From positions 1-50,137 of the forward strand of contig QXWX01000054.1 of the NCBI GenBank assembly GCA_009911175.1: a stretch of 50,137 nucleotides of DNA, read 5' to 3'. Positions 35,876-46,899 of this stretch are shown here, one piece after another (position 1 is the stretch's first letter; each line of letters begins with the position of its first letter). The notes beneath the pieces were generated by a model that made no database searches, was not told the DNA's origin, and worked only from the letters and a program-made list of their open reading frames with translations. This DNA is from Lachnospiraceae bacterium. Lineage in GTDB: Bacteria; Bacillota_A; Clostridia; Lachnospirales; Lachnospiraceae. Both the position numbers and the translations under genes were made by a program.

Positions 35876-36633
35876 AAAAGCTGACCATTGGGCATTTATA
35901 TCCCGACCTGCTGAACCTTTACGGAGACCGGGGCAATATCCAGTGCTTCCGCAAGCGTCTGGAATGGCGCGGCATGGAAGCAGAGGTGATCCCGTTCCTC
36001 TCCGGCGACAGCATTGATTTTCACAAGCTGGACATCGTGCTCCTGGGCGGTGGGTCGGATCGGGAGCAGGAGCTGGTATGCCAGTATCTGCAGGGCATCA
36101 AAACTGATTTCCAGGACTATGTAGAAAACAACGGCGTGGTACTGGCTGTCTGCGGCGGCTACCAGCTCCTGGGACGGTACTACAAAACAGAAAAAAAGAC
36201 CATCGAAGGTCTGGAGGTTCTGGACATTTATACGGAATGGGAACCGGAACGGATGATCCGCAATATCATCCTGAACAGCCCCTTATTCGACCGTCCTGTA
36301 GTGGGCTTTGAAAACCACGGGGGACGCACCTATATTGGAAACCACACCCCCTTCGGAAAGGTATTTTTCGGTCTGGGAAATACCGGAAAATCCGGCTGCG
36401 AAGGGGTCGTTTACAAAAATGTGATCGCCACCTACCTCCATGGTCCGCTCCTGCCGAAGAATCCTCACGTATGCGATTATCTGCTGGAAAAGGCACTGAT
36501 CCGAAAATATGGGGCAGAGGTCCGGCTAGAGCCGCTGCCGGATGAACTGGAGCACAAGGCAAACAGCTATATCTTTGACCGGTACAGCGATAAAAAATAT
36601 GTACTCAAGGAGACCATCAAACGGTACACCTGA
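35872..36633 (+). CDS. gatD: Lipid II isoglutaminyl synthase, glutaminase subunit GatD
   Basis: Class I glutamine amidotransferase that supplies ammonia to MurT. The catalytic cysteine is in LAVCGGYQLLG and the histidine in ATYLHGPLLPKNP; IGHLYPDLLNLYGDRGN is the usual N-terminus. The length is 253 residues. It overlaps murT by 4 bp and is followed by a strong terminator, so the operon is murT-gatD. Confidence 0.95.
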   Translation: MKKLTIGHLYPDLLNLYGDRGNIQCFRKRLEWRGMEAEVIPFLSGDSIDFHKLDIVLLGGGSDREQELVCQYLQGIKTDFQDYVENNGVVLAVCGGYQLLGRYYKTEKKTIEGLEVLDIYTEWEPERMIRNIILNSPLFDRPVVGFENHGGRTYIGNHTPFGKVFFGLGNTGKSGCEGVVYKNVIATYLHGPLLPKNPHVCDYLLEKALIRKYGAEVRLEPLPDELEHKANSYIFDRYSDKKYVLKETIKRYT

Positions 36634-36648
36634 CACAGTAAAGTGAAC

Positions 36649-36736
36649 AAAAAAGACTGTCTGGAAATGACGTATTTTTAATATATATCATTCGAAATAT
36701 ATTGTAGAAATACACGATTTCCGACAGTCCTTTTTT
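36649..36736. terminator. Long bidirectional terminator between gatD and the calcium ATPase gene
   Basis: The arms start with six A (36649) and end with six T (36736), with about 17 paired bases including GACTGTC/GACAGTC and GGAAAT/ATTTCC. A second inner stem (GTATTT/AAATAC, ATATAT/ATATAT) caps it. Confidence 0.85.
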
Positions 36737-36824
36737 ATATTGTTTCCGTACCTGGGAACTGTACGGAAATATCCAGTAAGATCTGCACAAGTTATTTTCC
36801 TACAGTTCCCTGCGGCCGCACGAA

Positions 36825-39434
36825 TCACTTCTTCATTTTGATGCGGACCATCTTGATGATCTGTATGATCGGCAGATTCAGCGCCGCCAGTCCATACACG
36901 ATCAGAAGCCGTGTCCCTGTCAGAGTCTGCACCTGAAATACTCCGCTGCACGCCGGGATCATCAAAACTGCCGTGATCAGACACAGCCCCAGAGCAAATG
37001 CCCCCAGAAGATACTTATTATTCCACAATTTCTTCGAAAGCACCACCGGCATGTCAGCCTTACAGTTGAACCCATGGACCAGACGTGCCGTACACAGTGT
37101 CCCGAATGCCATGGTGCTTGCCAGCACCGCATTGCCAAAATGGTTTCCGATATAAAATGCGGCCATGGTAGTTACCGCGATGGATAAGCCCTCAATGCCG
37201 ATCTTCTGCAAAAATGCTTTCGTCAGGATGGATTCCCCGACCGGCCGCGGTTTCTCGTCCATCACGTCCTTCGTATGAGGCTCCAGTCCCAGCGCGATTG
37301 CCGGAAGGCTGTCTGTCAGCAGATTGATGAACAGCAGATGCACCGGCGCAAAGGGAACCGGAAGCGCCGCAACAGACGCATACAGCACCGCAAGGATCGC
37401 TCCGAAATTTCCAGATAGTAAAAACTGGATGGAATTTTTGATATTCCGGTATACATTCCGCCCGTTTTCCACTGCCTTGACTATGGTCGCGAAATTGTCA
37501 TCCGTCAGCACCATAGAGGCCGCATCCTTGGACACCTCGCTCCCGGTGATCCCCATTGCCACTCCGATATCCGCCTGTTTCAGCGCCGGAGCGTCATTCA
37601 CGCCGTCCCCGGTCATGGACACAATATAGCCCTTGTCCTGCCATGCCTTTACGATCCGGATCTTATGCTCCGGCGTCACCCGGGCATAGACCGAGATATC
37701 TTCCACAAAATCCCTCAGCTCCTGATCCGACATGGAATCCATCTCCGAACCCTCACAGGCCTCAGAATCATCCTTTAAGATACCAATCCGTTTTGCAATG
37801 GCCGCTGCCGTCACCTTATGGTCCCCGGTGATCATGATCGGCCGGATCCCGGCCTGCTTACATTGCTTCACAGCCTCTGCTGATTCCTCCCGGGGCGGAT
37901 CCATCATGGCGATCATCCCGATAAAGGTCAGATGATATTCATCCTCCAGTGTAATCTCATGGCCGACCAGAATCTCTTTATAGGCAAATCCCAGCACCCG
38001 AAGCCCTTCTTTGGAAAATTCCTGATTCTGGTTTCGGATCTTTTCCCTGTCCGTTTCCGTCAATGGATGCACCCCCTCATCCGTCTGGATATGGGTCATC
38101 CGTTCAAGCAACACATCGACCGCGCCTTTGACAAGCATGGTGGGTCGGTCCTCCATCACATGCTGGGTGGACATCAGCTTCCGGTCGCTGTCAAAAGGAT
38201 TCTCCCCGAACCGGGGATATTTTTCCCGGACGCCGGACGCATAGAGTCCGAACCGATCTCCCAAGTTGATCAGCGCGATCTCCGTAGGATCCCCGATCTC
38301 CGCCCCTTCCGCGTTGGAGGCGTCGTTGCAGAGGATGCTGCTCAGAAGCAGCATGCTTTCCTGAGGATTTTCCAGATCAATCCCTTCCGCAGGGATCCGG
38401 ATCCCGTTTACACAATAATCTTCCACTGTCATCCGGTTCTGGGTCAGAGTTCCCGTCTTATCGGAACAAATGACAGACACACTGCCCAGCCCTTCTACTG
38501 CCTGCAGCTTCCGGATGATGGCATGCTCTTTGGCCATCTTCTGCGTCCCGAAGGAAAGCACGATGGTCACGATAGAGCTCAATGCTTCCGGGATCGCCGC
38601 TACCGCGAGGGCTACCGCAAACAAAAATGCGTCTCCCGCGTCTCCACCCCGCATCACCTGGATTCCGAACAAAATACCGCAGAAGATCAGGATAAGGATG
38701 GACAGCTTCTTCCCGAACTGATCCAGACTGATCTGCAGAGGTGTCTGCTTCTGAGAGGTCTGGTTTAAAAGTCCCGCGATTTTGCCCACCTCTGTCTCCA
38801 TCCCGATGGCAGTCACCGCAAAGGAGGCTCTTCCATAGGTCGCAAAGCAGCCGGAATAGACCATATTCGTGCGGTCCCCAAGAGAAACCTCCCCCTTCAC
38901 CGGCTCGGTGCTTTTCTCAACTCCAAGGCTTTCCCCGGTGAGGGCGCTTTCATCGGTCTTTAAGCTGGCACACTCCAGGATCCGGCCGTCCGCAGGGATA
39001 TAGTCCCCCGCGTCCAGATATACAATGTCCCCGACCGTCACCTCCGCAGATGGGATTTGGACGAGATTGCCGTCCCGCATGACCTTTGCCTCCGGCGCAG
39101 ACAGCTTTTTCAAACTATCCAGCGACTGCTCCGCCTTCACGGTCTGCAGGGTTCCCAGAACCGCGTTGATGGTAATCACGACCAGGATCACAACCGCGCT
39201 CTCCACATCCCGCAACAGACCGGACACAATTGCCGCGGCGATCAGGATCATGACCAGAAAGTCCTTGTACTGCCCCAGGAAAATGTGCAGGATCGTCTCT
39301 TTTTTCCCTTCCGCCAGTTCATTTCGCCCGTACTTCTCCTGATGCTCCCGGACCTGCTGGGACGTCAGCGGCTCCTCGGAACCATTCAGCTTTTTCAGAA
39401 CCTCCCTGCCCGGTAATTGATAATATTCACTCAT
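36825..39434 (-). CDS. Calcium-transporting P-type ATPase (P2 type)
   Basis: Membrane ion pump of 869 residues. The phosphorylation motif is VICSDKTGTLTQNRMTV, the actuator loop DESALTGESLGVEKS and the hinge MTGDGVNDAPALKQADIGVAMG. M4 has AVAAIPEALSSIV, typical of calcium pumps, and there are about ten membrane helices. Export of calcium (possibly manganese) is expected. AAGGAGG lies before the ATG. It lies downstream of gdhA in the same direction, separated by 357 bp of structured intergenic DNA. Confidence 0.93.
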   Translation of the reverse strand: MSEYYQLPGREVLKKLNGSEEPLTSQQVREHQEKYGRNELAEGKKETILHIFLGQYKDFLVMILIAAAIVSGLLRDVESAVVILVVITINAVLGTLQTVKAEQSLDSLKKLSAPEAKVMRDGNLVQIPSAEVTVGDIVYLDAGDYIPADGRILECASLKTDESALTGESLGVEKSTEPVKGEVSLGDRTNMVYSGCFATYGRASFAVTAIGMETEVGKIAGLLNQTSQKQTPLQISLDQFGKKLSILILIFCGILFGIQVMRGGDAGDAFLFAVALAVAAIPEALSSIVTIVLSFGTQKMAKEHAIIRKLQAVEGLGSVSVICSDKTGTLTQNRMTVEDYCVNGIRIPAEGIDLENPQESMLLLSSILCNDASNAEGAEIGDPTEIALINLGDRFGLYASGVREKYPRFGENPFDSDRKLMSTQHVMEDRPTMLVKGAVDVLLERMTHIQTDEGVHPLTETDREKIRNQNQEFSKEGLRVLGFAYKEILVGHEITLEDEYHLTFIGMIAMMDPPREESAEAVKQCKQAGIRPIMITGDHKVTAAAIAKRIGILKDDSEACEGSEMDSMSDQELRDFVEDISVYARVTPEHKIRIVKAWQDKGYIVSMTGDGVNDAPALKQADIGVAMGITGSEVSKDAASMVLTDDNFATIVKAVENGRNVYRNIKNSIQFLLSGNFGAILAVLYASVAALPVPFAPVHLLFINLLTDSLPAIALGLEPHTKDVMDEKPRPVGESILTKAFLQKIGIEGLSIAVTTMAAFYIGNHFGNAVLASTMAFGTLCTARLVHGFNCKADMPVVLSKKLWNNKYLLGAFALGLCLITAVLMIPACSGVFQVQTLTGTRLLIVYGLAALNLPIIQIIKMVRIKMKK

Positions 39435-39791
39435 ATGAAATCCTCCTTATTACAGAGTTACCCTTTATCTTTTACAATATCATCAAAATTTATAATATGA
39501 TATCAGGGGCAAAAGGTCATTTCAAACGGAAATCCTGCTGCAGGCAGCGTTTCCGCAAGCATTCAATATCAAACATGGCCGTTTGACCCTGATGTCATAG
39601 CCTGTGATCCACAATGCCCTGCACTTTTCTGAAAAGCATTCAGCCGATCAGAGAATGGATTTTGGCATGGCCTGACTATGAAAGAGAGTCAGGCCCGCCC
39701 TATCGAATGAGCAGGTCTGACTCGGTAATGATCCATCAGATTCGTATCGGTTGCACGCTTTCGCGGAAAAACTCAACACACTTCATCCGGA
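39435..39791. other. Structured intergenic region between gdhA and the calcium ATPase
   Basis: A long imperfect hairpin has arms at 39497-39513 and 39582-39598 (ATCAGGG/CCCTGAT core) with an inner GC-rich hairpin. A separate perfect 9-bp hairpin is at 39669-39677 with 39687-39695. Neither is followed by a clear T run on the minus strand. No convincing gene is seen here. Confidence 0.45.
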
Positions 39792-41236
<1,445 letters not shown>

Positions 41237-41318
41237 CAAAAAATCCAACGGTACCACAAAAAAATGTCGTGAAACAGGCTTATGCAACGACTTTCATAAA
41301 ATTTTTGTGAAGAAACAG

Positions 41319-41346
41319 TTGACTGAACGAAAAAATATGTTATAAT
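41319..41346 (+). promoter_or_regulatory. rpsU promoter
   Basis: TTGACT (41319-41324), a 16-bp spacer and TATAAT (41341-41346). Confidence 0.8.
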
Positions 41347-41423
41347 CTTCTGTAGTGCTAAATATACCCGAACAGTCGTATGATGCACAATACAAGGCTG
41401 GAGGGGAGGTTAGGTGTGAGTCT

Positions 41424-41600
41424 ATGTCAAATGTAATCGTGAAAGAAAACGAGACGTTGGATAGTGCTTTACGCAGATTCAAAAGAAACTGTGCGAAAGC
41501 GGGCATTCAGCAGGAAATCCGTAAAAGAGAGCATTATGAGAAGCCGAGCGTAAGACGTAAGAAAAAGTCTGAGGCGGCCAGAAAACGGAAGTATAATTAA
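41424..41600 (+). CDS. rpsU: 30S ribosomal protein S21
   Basis: Small basic ribosomal protein of 58 residues: [19 protein letters not shown], then [30 protein letters not shown]. The ATG at 41424 gives the family N-terminus; GGAGG lies 14 nt upstream and AGGTGTGAG closer. The frame extends to 41355 without support. It has its own promoter and terminator, so it is monocistronic here, rather than in the rpsU-dnaG-rpoD operon of some bacteria. Confidence 0.97.
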   Translation: MSNVIVKENETLDSALRRFKRNCAKAGIQQEIRKREHYEKPSVRRKKKSEAARKRKYN

Positions 41601-41613
41601 TATGCGCAAAACG

Positions 41614-41648
41614 ACAGGATGCTGGAATACCAGCATCCTGTTTTCTTT
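41614..41648 (+). terminator. rpsU terminator
   Basis: A perfect 11-bp stem (41615-41625 with 41630-41640), loop AATA, then TTTTCTTT. It may also catch minus-strand transcripts running past alaS. Confidence 0.92.
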
Positions 41649-41730
41649 GTTCTATAGGATATTTCTTCGACTATTCCTATAGAACAGCAGACCCATCTGT
41701 CGTCTGCTGTTCTCCTGTTTTTTCTATCTC

Positions 41731-44370
41731 TCAGCCGATCTGTCCTTCCAGGACCTCTGCCGCCTTTGCCAGCGCGTCCGGGATGCCTGCCGGATCTTTT
41801 CCTCCGGCCTGCGCCATATTCGGACGGCCGCCTCCGCCTCCGCCGACGCAGCCTGCGATCGCCTTGATCAGGTTGCCCGCATGTGCCCCCTTCTTCATAG
41901 TCCCTTCTGTCGCTGTGACCATCAGGCTGACCTTGCCGCCGTTTGCGGATGCCAGAACGACCACGCCCTCTCCCAGCTTCTCCTTGAGCTGGTCACCCAA
42001 GTCGCGCAGTCCGTTCATATCCACTCCGTCCAGCTGAGCCGCAAGGAGTTTCACTCCGGACACTTCCCTTACCTGATCCAGGATATCCCCTGCGGCATCC
42101 TGTGCCATCTTGCTCTTTAAGCTTTCCACTTCCCCGTGGAGCGCCTTATTCTCCGAGAGCAAATGCGCAATCTTGTCCCCAAGATTCTCCGGTGTCGCCT
42201 TTAAAAGCTTCGCCGCCTCCCGCATCTTCTCTTCCAGACTGCCGTAGTATTTCAGAAGCCCTTTGGAGGTCAGCGCCTCTATACGCCGCACACCGGCCGC
42301 CACGCCGGTCTCGCTGATAATCTTCATCGCCATGATCTCCGAGGTATTTCCTACATGAGTGCCGCCGCAGAATTCAATGGAGTAATCTCCCATATTCACG
42401 ACACGCACAATATCCCCGTATTTCTCCCCGAAGAGGGCCTGCGCCCCGGTCTTCCTTGCCTCTTCAATCGGCATATTTCTGATATCCACGGTCAATGCCT
42501 TTGCAATGCTCTCATTGACCAGATTTTCCACCTGTTCCAGTTCCTCCGCAGTCAATGCCGAAAAATGGGTAAAGTCAAACCGCAGCCGTTCTTCGTTGAC
42601 GCTGGATCCGGCCTGCTCCACATGAGTTCCCAGAACCGTTCGGAGGGCCTTCTGGAGCAGATGGGTGGCGCTGTGGTTCCTTGCGGACAGCGCGCGTTTT
42701 TCCGCGTTCACTTCCAGCACCGCCTGGTCACCGGCCTTGATCATGCCCTTTACGACACGTCCTACATGGCCGATCTTGCCCCCTAAGAGCTTGATCGTAT
42801 CTTCCACCTGGAATTCCCCTTCCCCGGTCCGGATGAGGCCGGTATCCGCCTCCTGTCCGCCGCTGGTCGCATAGAACGGTGTTTCCTCTACAAAAACGGT
42901 GCCTGCCTCTCCGTCTGACAGTGCGTCCGCCAACTCGGTCTCTGAGGTCAGGACCGTGATCACAGACTCTGCGCTCAGATGGTCATATCCCACAAAGGTA
43001 CTGGTTACACCGGGGTCGATCGACTCATATACGGTCACGTCCGCTCCCATATAATTTGTAACCTCCCGGGCGTCTCTGGCTGTCTTCCTCTGCACCTCCA
43101 TGGCAGACTGAAAGCCTTCCTCATCCACGGACAGCTTCTTCTCTTCCAGAATCTCCTTCGTCAGATCCAGCGGAAAGCCGTAGGTATCATAGAGCCTGAA
43201 TGCCGAATCTCCGGACAACGTGCTCTCTCCCTTTTTCTCCATCTCCGCGATCAGGTCGGACAGGATTCCCAGCCCCTGGTCAATGGTCTTATTAAACTGT
43301 TCTTCCTCTTTCGCGATCACCTTCAGAATAAAATCCTTCTTCTCCTCCAGCTCCGGATATCCGTCCTTCGAGCCTGCAATGACCGTCTCCGCCAGCTTCG
43401 GAAGAAAGCTTCCTTCGATCCCCAGAAGCCTTCCATGCCGGCAGGCGCGGCGCAGCAAACGGCGCAGCACATATCCCCTTCCCTCATTGGAGGGCATGAT
43501 CCCGTCTGAGATCATAAAAGTCACCGAACGGACATGGTCCGTGATCACCCGGATAGAAACATCCTTCTGATATACGGCTCCGTATTCCTTTCCTGCCAGG
43601 CTGCACACATGGTCGCGCAGTGCCTTGATGGTATCCACATCAAAAATGGACTCCACATCCTGCACGACAGATGCCAGACGCTCCAGTCCCATGCCGGTAT
43701 CAATATTCTTCTGCTCCAGTTCGCTGTAATTGCCGTTGCCGTCATTGTCAAACTGGGTGAATACATTGTTCCAGATCTCCATATAGCGGTCGCACTCACA
43801 GCCTACCGTACAGTCCGGCTTGCCGCAGCCGTACTTCTCTCCGCGGTCATAATAGATCTCCGAGCAGGGACCGCAGGGGCCGGAACCATGCTCCCAGAAG
43901 TTGTCCCCTTTTCCGAATTTGAAGATCCGCTCTGCCGGGATCCCCATTTTTTTGTTCCAGATCTCAAACGCCTCGTCATCTTCCTCATATACGGAAGGAT
44001 ACAGTCTGTCCGGATCCAGTCCCACGACCTCGGTCAGAAACTCCCAGGACCACTCGATGGCTTCCTTTTTAAAATAGTCTCCAAACGAAAAATTCCCCAG
44101 CATCTCGAAAAAAGTACCGTGACGGGCGGTCTTTCCCACATTCTCGATATCTCCCGTACGGATACACTTCTGGCAAGTGGTCACCCTTCTCCTGGGCGGA
44201 ATCTCCTGCCCTGTAAAATACGGCTTCAGCGGCGCCATCCCCGAATTGATGAGCAGCAGGCTCTTATCGTTGTGCGGCACCAGGGAAAAGCTCTTCATAG
44301 CAAGATGTCCCTTACTCTCAAAGAACTCCAAAAACATTTTTCTCAGCTGGTTCACTCCATATTGGTGCAT
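41731..44370 (-). CDS. alaS: Alanine-tRNA ligase
   Basis: Charges tRNA-Ala. The class II catalytic domain begins with MHQYGVNQLRKMFLEFFESKGH and includes GMAPLKPYFTG and FGDYFKKEAIEWSWEFLT. The editing domain has HSATHLLQKAL and CGGTHVGNT zinc ligands. The C-Ala domain ends with a glycine-rich GGGGGGRPNMAQAGG. The length is 879 residues from ATG 44370, chosen because AGGAGG is 9 nt upstream; the ATG at 44379 abuts it. The leader is too short for a T-box (metH ends 78 bp upstream). Confidence 0.97.
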   Translation of the reverse strand: MHQYGVNQLRKMFLEFFESKGHLAMKSFSLVPHNDKSLLLINSGMAPLKPYFTGQEIPPRRRVTTCQKCIRTGDIENVGKTARHGTFFEMLGNFSFGDYFKKEAIEWSWEFLTEVVGLDPDRLYPSVYEEDDEAFEIWNKKMGIPAERIFKFGKGDNFWEHGSGPCGPCSEIYYDRGEKYGCGKPDCTVGCECDRYMEIWNNVFTQFDNDGNGNYSELEQKNIDTGMGLERLASVVQDVESIFDVDTIKALRDHVCSLAGKEYGAVYQKDVSIRVITDHVRSVTFMISDGIMPSNEGRGYVLRRLLRRACRHGRLLGIEGSFLPKLAETVIAGSKDGYPELEEKKDFILKVIAKEEEQFNKTIDQGLGILSDLIAEMEKKGESTLSGDSAFRLYDTYGFPLDLTKEILEEKKLSVDEEGFQSAMEVQRKTARDAREVTNYMGADVTVYESIDPGVTSTFVGYDHLSAESVITVLTSETELADALSDGEAGTVFVEETPFYATSGGQEADTGLIRTGEGEFQVEDTIKLLGGKIGHVGRVVKGMIKAGDQAVLEVNAEKRALSARNHSATHLLQKALRTVLGTHVEQAGSSVNEERLRFDFTHFSALTAEELEQVENLVNESIAKALTVDIRNMPIEEARKTGAQALFGEKYGDIVRVVNMGDYSIEFCGGTHVGNTSEIMAMKIISETGVAAGVRRIEALTSKGLLKYYGSLEEKMREAAKLLKATPENLGDKIAHLLSENKALHGEVESLKSKMAQDAAGDILDQVREVSGVKLLAAQLDGVDMNGLRDLGDQLKEKLGEGVVVLASANGGKVSLMVTATEGTMKKGAHAGNLIKAIAGCVGGGGGGRPNMAQAGGKDPAGIPDALAKAAEVLEGQIG

Positions 44371-44448
44371 TTGTTTCATCCTCCTATTGATCCAATTCGA
44401 CTGTTTTTCATCATATCACAGCGTTTTCTGTTTGTAAACCTTCAAAAA

Positions 44449-46899
44449 TCACAGCAAACTCTTCTGTGCATAGTAAACGGACTGCATGGCGTCCTTCCCA
44501 TAAAAATCCGCCCCGATCATATCGGCATATTCCTGATTCAGCACCGCTCCTCCGACCATGACCCTGCACTCCGGCGCTTCCATTTTCAGAAGCCGGATGG
44601 TCTCCTCCATGCTGACCACAGTGGTCGTCATCAGCGCGCTTAAGCCCACCAGCCGGATGTCCTGCGCCCGGACTGCTTCCAGGATCTGTTCCGGCGGCAC
44701 GTCTTTGCCCAGATCGATCACCTCAAAGCCGTAGTTTTCCAACAGAACCTTTACGATGTTTTTTCCGATATCATGGATATCTCCCTTCACCGTTGCCAGA
44801 ACCACCTTTTCCTTCTTTTCCGCCGCTTCCCCGCTCTCCGCAATCCGCTCCTTCAATACGGAAAATGCCGCCTTCGCCGCCTCCGCGCTCATCAAAAGCT
44901 GGGGAAGGAATACGGTTCCCTGTTCAAAGCCCTTTCCCACATGGTCCAGGGCCGGAATCAGATGGGTATTGATAATATCAAGCGGGGCCTGATCCCGGAC
45001 CAGCGTTTCCGTAATATGGTATGCCTCTTCCTTCAGCCCTTTTTCGATCACCGTCTGGAGGCTCATGTCACCGCCGAGCATATCTGCTCCGCCGCCTGCC
45101 GCAAGGCCCGCCGAAGCCCTGCCCCCGGATTCAAGTGCCGCCATGCTCCCGCCCGGAGCCGACGTCCCCCGAACTTTGCGTCCCGCATATTTTTCCACAT
45201 AACGGCTGCAGTTCTCGTCAAAGCCCATCAGGGCATGGTATGCGTCATAGGCCTCCATCATGGACTCGGAAGAGGGATTCACGATCCCGGCGCTGAGCCC
45301 GGCGTACATGGCCATCATATAGAAGCTGGCATTCAGGATCGGACGGCAGGGAAGCCCGAAGGAAATGTTGGACACCCCCAGTACCGTATGCACCCCCAGC
45401 TCCTGGCGCACCCGCCCGATGGCCTCCAGTGCCGCGGCAGCCCCTTCCGGTTCCGAGCTGATGGTCATGGCCAGCACATCAATGACGATATCCTTCTTTT
45501 CAATCCCGTACTTCGCAGCTTCCCGGATGATCCGCTCTGCCACCCGTACCCGGCCGTCAGCCGTACCCGGAATGCCCTTTTCATCCAGTGTCAGTCCGAT
45601 CACCACACCGCCGTATTTTGCAATGAGAGGAAACACCGCATCCATGGATTCCTGCTTGCCGCTGACCGAATTGACCATGGGCTTTCCGTTGTAGATCCGA
45701 AGCGCCGCTTCCATGGCACGCACATCCACCGTATCGATCTGCAGGGGAAGGCTGGTAACGCTCTGCAGCCCTTCCACTGCCTCTACCATCATGGCCGTCT
45801 CATCGATATCCGGCAGCCCCACATTCACATCCAGGATATGTGCTCCGTTTTCCTCCTGCAAGATGCCTTCCTTCAAAATATAATCCAGGTCATGGTCCTT
45901 CAAAGCCTGCTTGAACTTCTTCTTTCCGGTGGGATTGATCCGTTCCCCTATGATCTTAGATCCCCTTCCCAGGACCACTGCCTGCCCGTAAGAAGAGACC
46001 ACGGTAAACGTTTTTTTCTCCGTCGGTTTAACGGACATTCCCCGGCAGGCTTCGATCATGCTGCCAAGATGTTCCGGCGTAGTCCCGCAGCAGCCTCCCA
46101 CGACAGCCGCCCCTTTTTCCACAATGTCCTTCATGGTCCGCGCAAATTCCTCGGGACTCACATCGTAATATGTCTCATTGCCCCGCTGCTTCGGCAGTCC
46201 GGCATTGGGCTTCACAATCACAGGAATGGACGCGCAGAGCAGCAGCTCTTCCAGAACCGGCATCACCTGAACCGGCCCCAGTCCGCAGTTCACCCCAAGA
46301 GCATCCACCCGCAGGCCTTCCAGCAGGCTGACAACGGCAGGAACATCCGCACCGGTGAGCAGTTTTTTCCGCTCATCAAAAATGGCGGTCACAAACACGG
46401 GCAGCTTCGTATTCTCCTTTGCCGCCAGCACCGCCGCCTTGATCTCATAAGTATCGCTCATCGTCTCGATGTGGATCAGATCCGCGCCCGCCTGTTCCCC
46501 GTAGACCATGGCCTGCTTAAAGGCTTCATATGCGGCCTCAAATTCCAGATCCCCCATGGGCTTTAGCAGCTTCCCGGTGGGGCCTACATCCAGTGCCGTA
46601 TAGACGCCGCGCCCGGCCCGGCGGGCCGCTTCCTTCACGTGGCTGACCGCCTGTTCTATGATCTCCTGCAGCGGATAGCCTCCATCCCGGAATTTCAGGG
46701 CATTGGCGCCAAATGTATTGGTCAGGACAAGGTCGCTTCCGGCCTCAATATAGGCCTGATGGATGCCGATGATCTCCTCCCCGTGTGTTACATTCCATGT
46801 CTCCGGCAGTTCTCCCGGCTTCAATCCCTTTGCCTGGAGCAGCGTGCCCATCCCGCCGTCGAAAAACAGCAGTTTCTTTCCCAAATCATTTTTAATCAT
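44449..46899 (-). CDS. metH: Cobalamin-dependent methionine synthase lacking the activation domain
   Basis: Transfers the methyl of 5-methyltetrahydrofolate to homocysteine via B12. The homocysteine domain (1-310) has zinc cysteines in VNCGLG and GGCCGTTPEH. The pterin domain (about 320-590) has GERINPTGKKKFKQAL and NVGLPDIDE. After a Gly/Ala-rich linker (SGGRASAGLAAGGGADMLGG) come the B12 cap and the B12 domain with DIHDIGKN. At 816 residues it lacks the ~330-residue C-terminal reactivation domain of E. coli MetH; that function is probably supplied by the gene at 46896-47546, whose stop overlaps this start as ATGA. AAGGGA lies 8 nt before the ATG. Confidence 0.96.
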   Translation of the reverse strand: MIKNDLGKKLLFFDGGMGTLLQAKGLKPGELPETWNVTHGEEIIGIHQAYIEAGSDLVLTNTFGANALKFRDGGYPLQEIIEQAVSHVKEAARRAGRGVYTALDVGPTGKLLKPMGDLEFEAAYEAFKQAMVYGEQAGADLIHIETMSDTYEIKAAVLAAKENTKLPVFVTAIFDERKKLLTGADVPAVVSLLEGLRVDALGVNCGLGPVQVMPVLEELLLCASIPVIVKPNAGLPKQRGNETYYDVSPEEFARTMKDIVEKGAAVVGGCCGTTPEHLGSMIEACRGMSVKPTEKKTFTVVSSYGQAVVLGRGSKIIGERINPTGKKKFKQALKDHDLDYILKEGILQEENGAHILDVNVGLPDIDETAMMVEAVEGLQSVTSLPLQIDTVDVRAMEAALRIYNGKPMVNSVSGKQESMDAVFPLIAKYGGVVIGLTLDEKGIPGTADGRVRVAERIIREAAKYGIEKKDIVIDVLAMTISSEPEGAAAALEAIGRVRQELGVHTVLGVSNISFGLPCRPILNASFYMMAMYAGLSAGIVNPSSESMMEAYDAYHALMGFDENCSRYVEKYAGRKVRGTSAPGGSMAALESGGRASAGLAAGGGADMLGGDMSLQTVIEKGLKEEAYHITETLVRDQAPLDIINTHLIPALDHVGKGFEQGTVFLPQLLMSAEAAKAAFSVLKERIAESGEAAEKKEKVVLATVKGDIHDIGKNIVKVLLENYGFEVIDLGKDVPPEQILEAVRAQDIRLVGLSALMTTTVVSMEETIRLLKMEAPECRVMVGGAVLNQEYADMIGADFYGKDAMQSVYYAQKSLL

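Noticed and set aside
44371..44448. T-box leader for alaS
   Set aside because: Only 78 bp separate metH from alaS and no T-box sequence or terminator hairpin is present.
44773..46566. 597-codon open frame opposite metH
   Set aside because: Antisense shadow of a GC-rich conserved gene; its composition is His/Arg-rich and no domain is recognisable.
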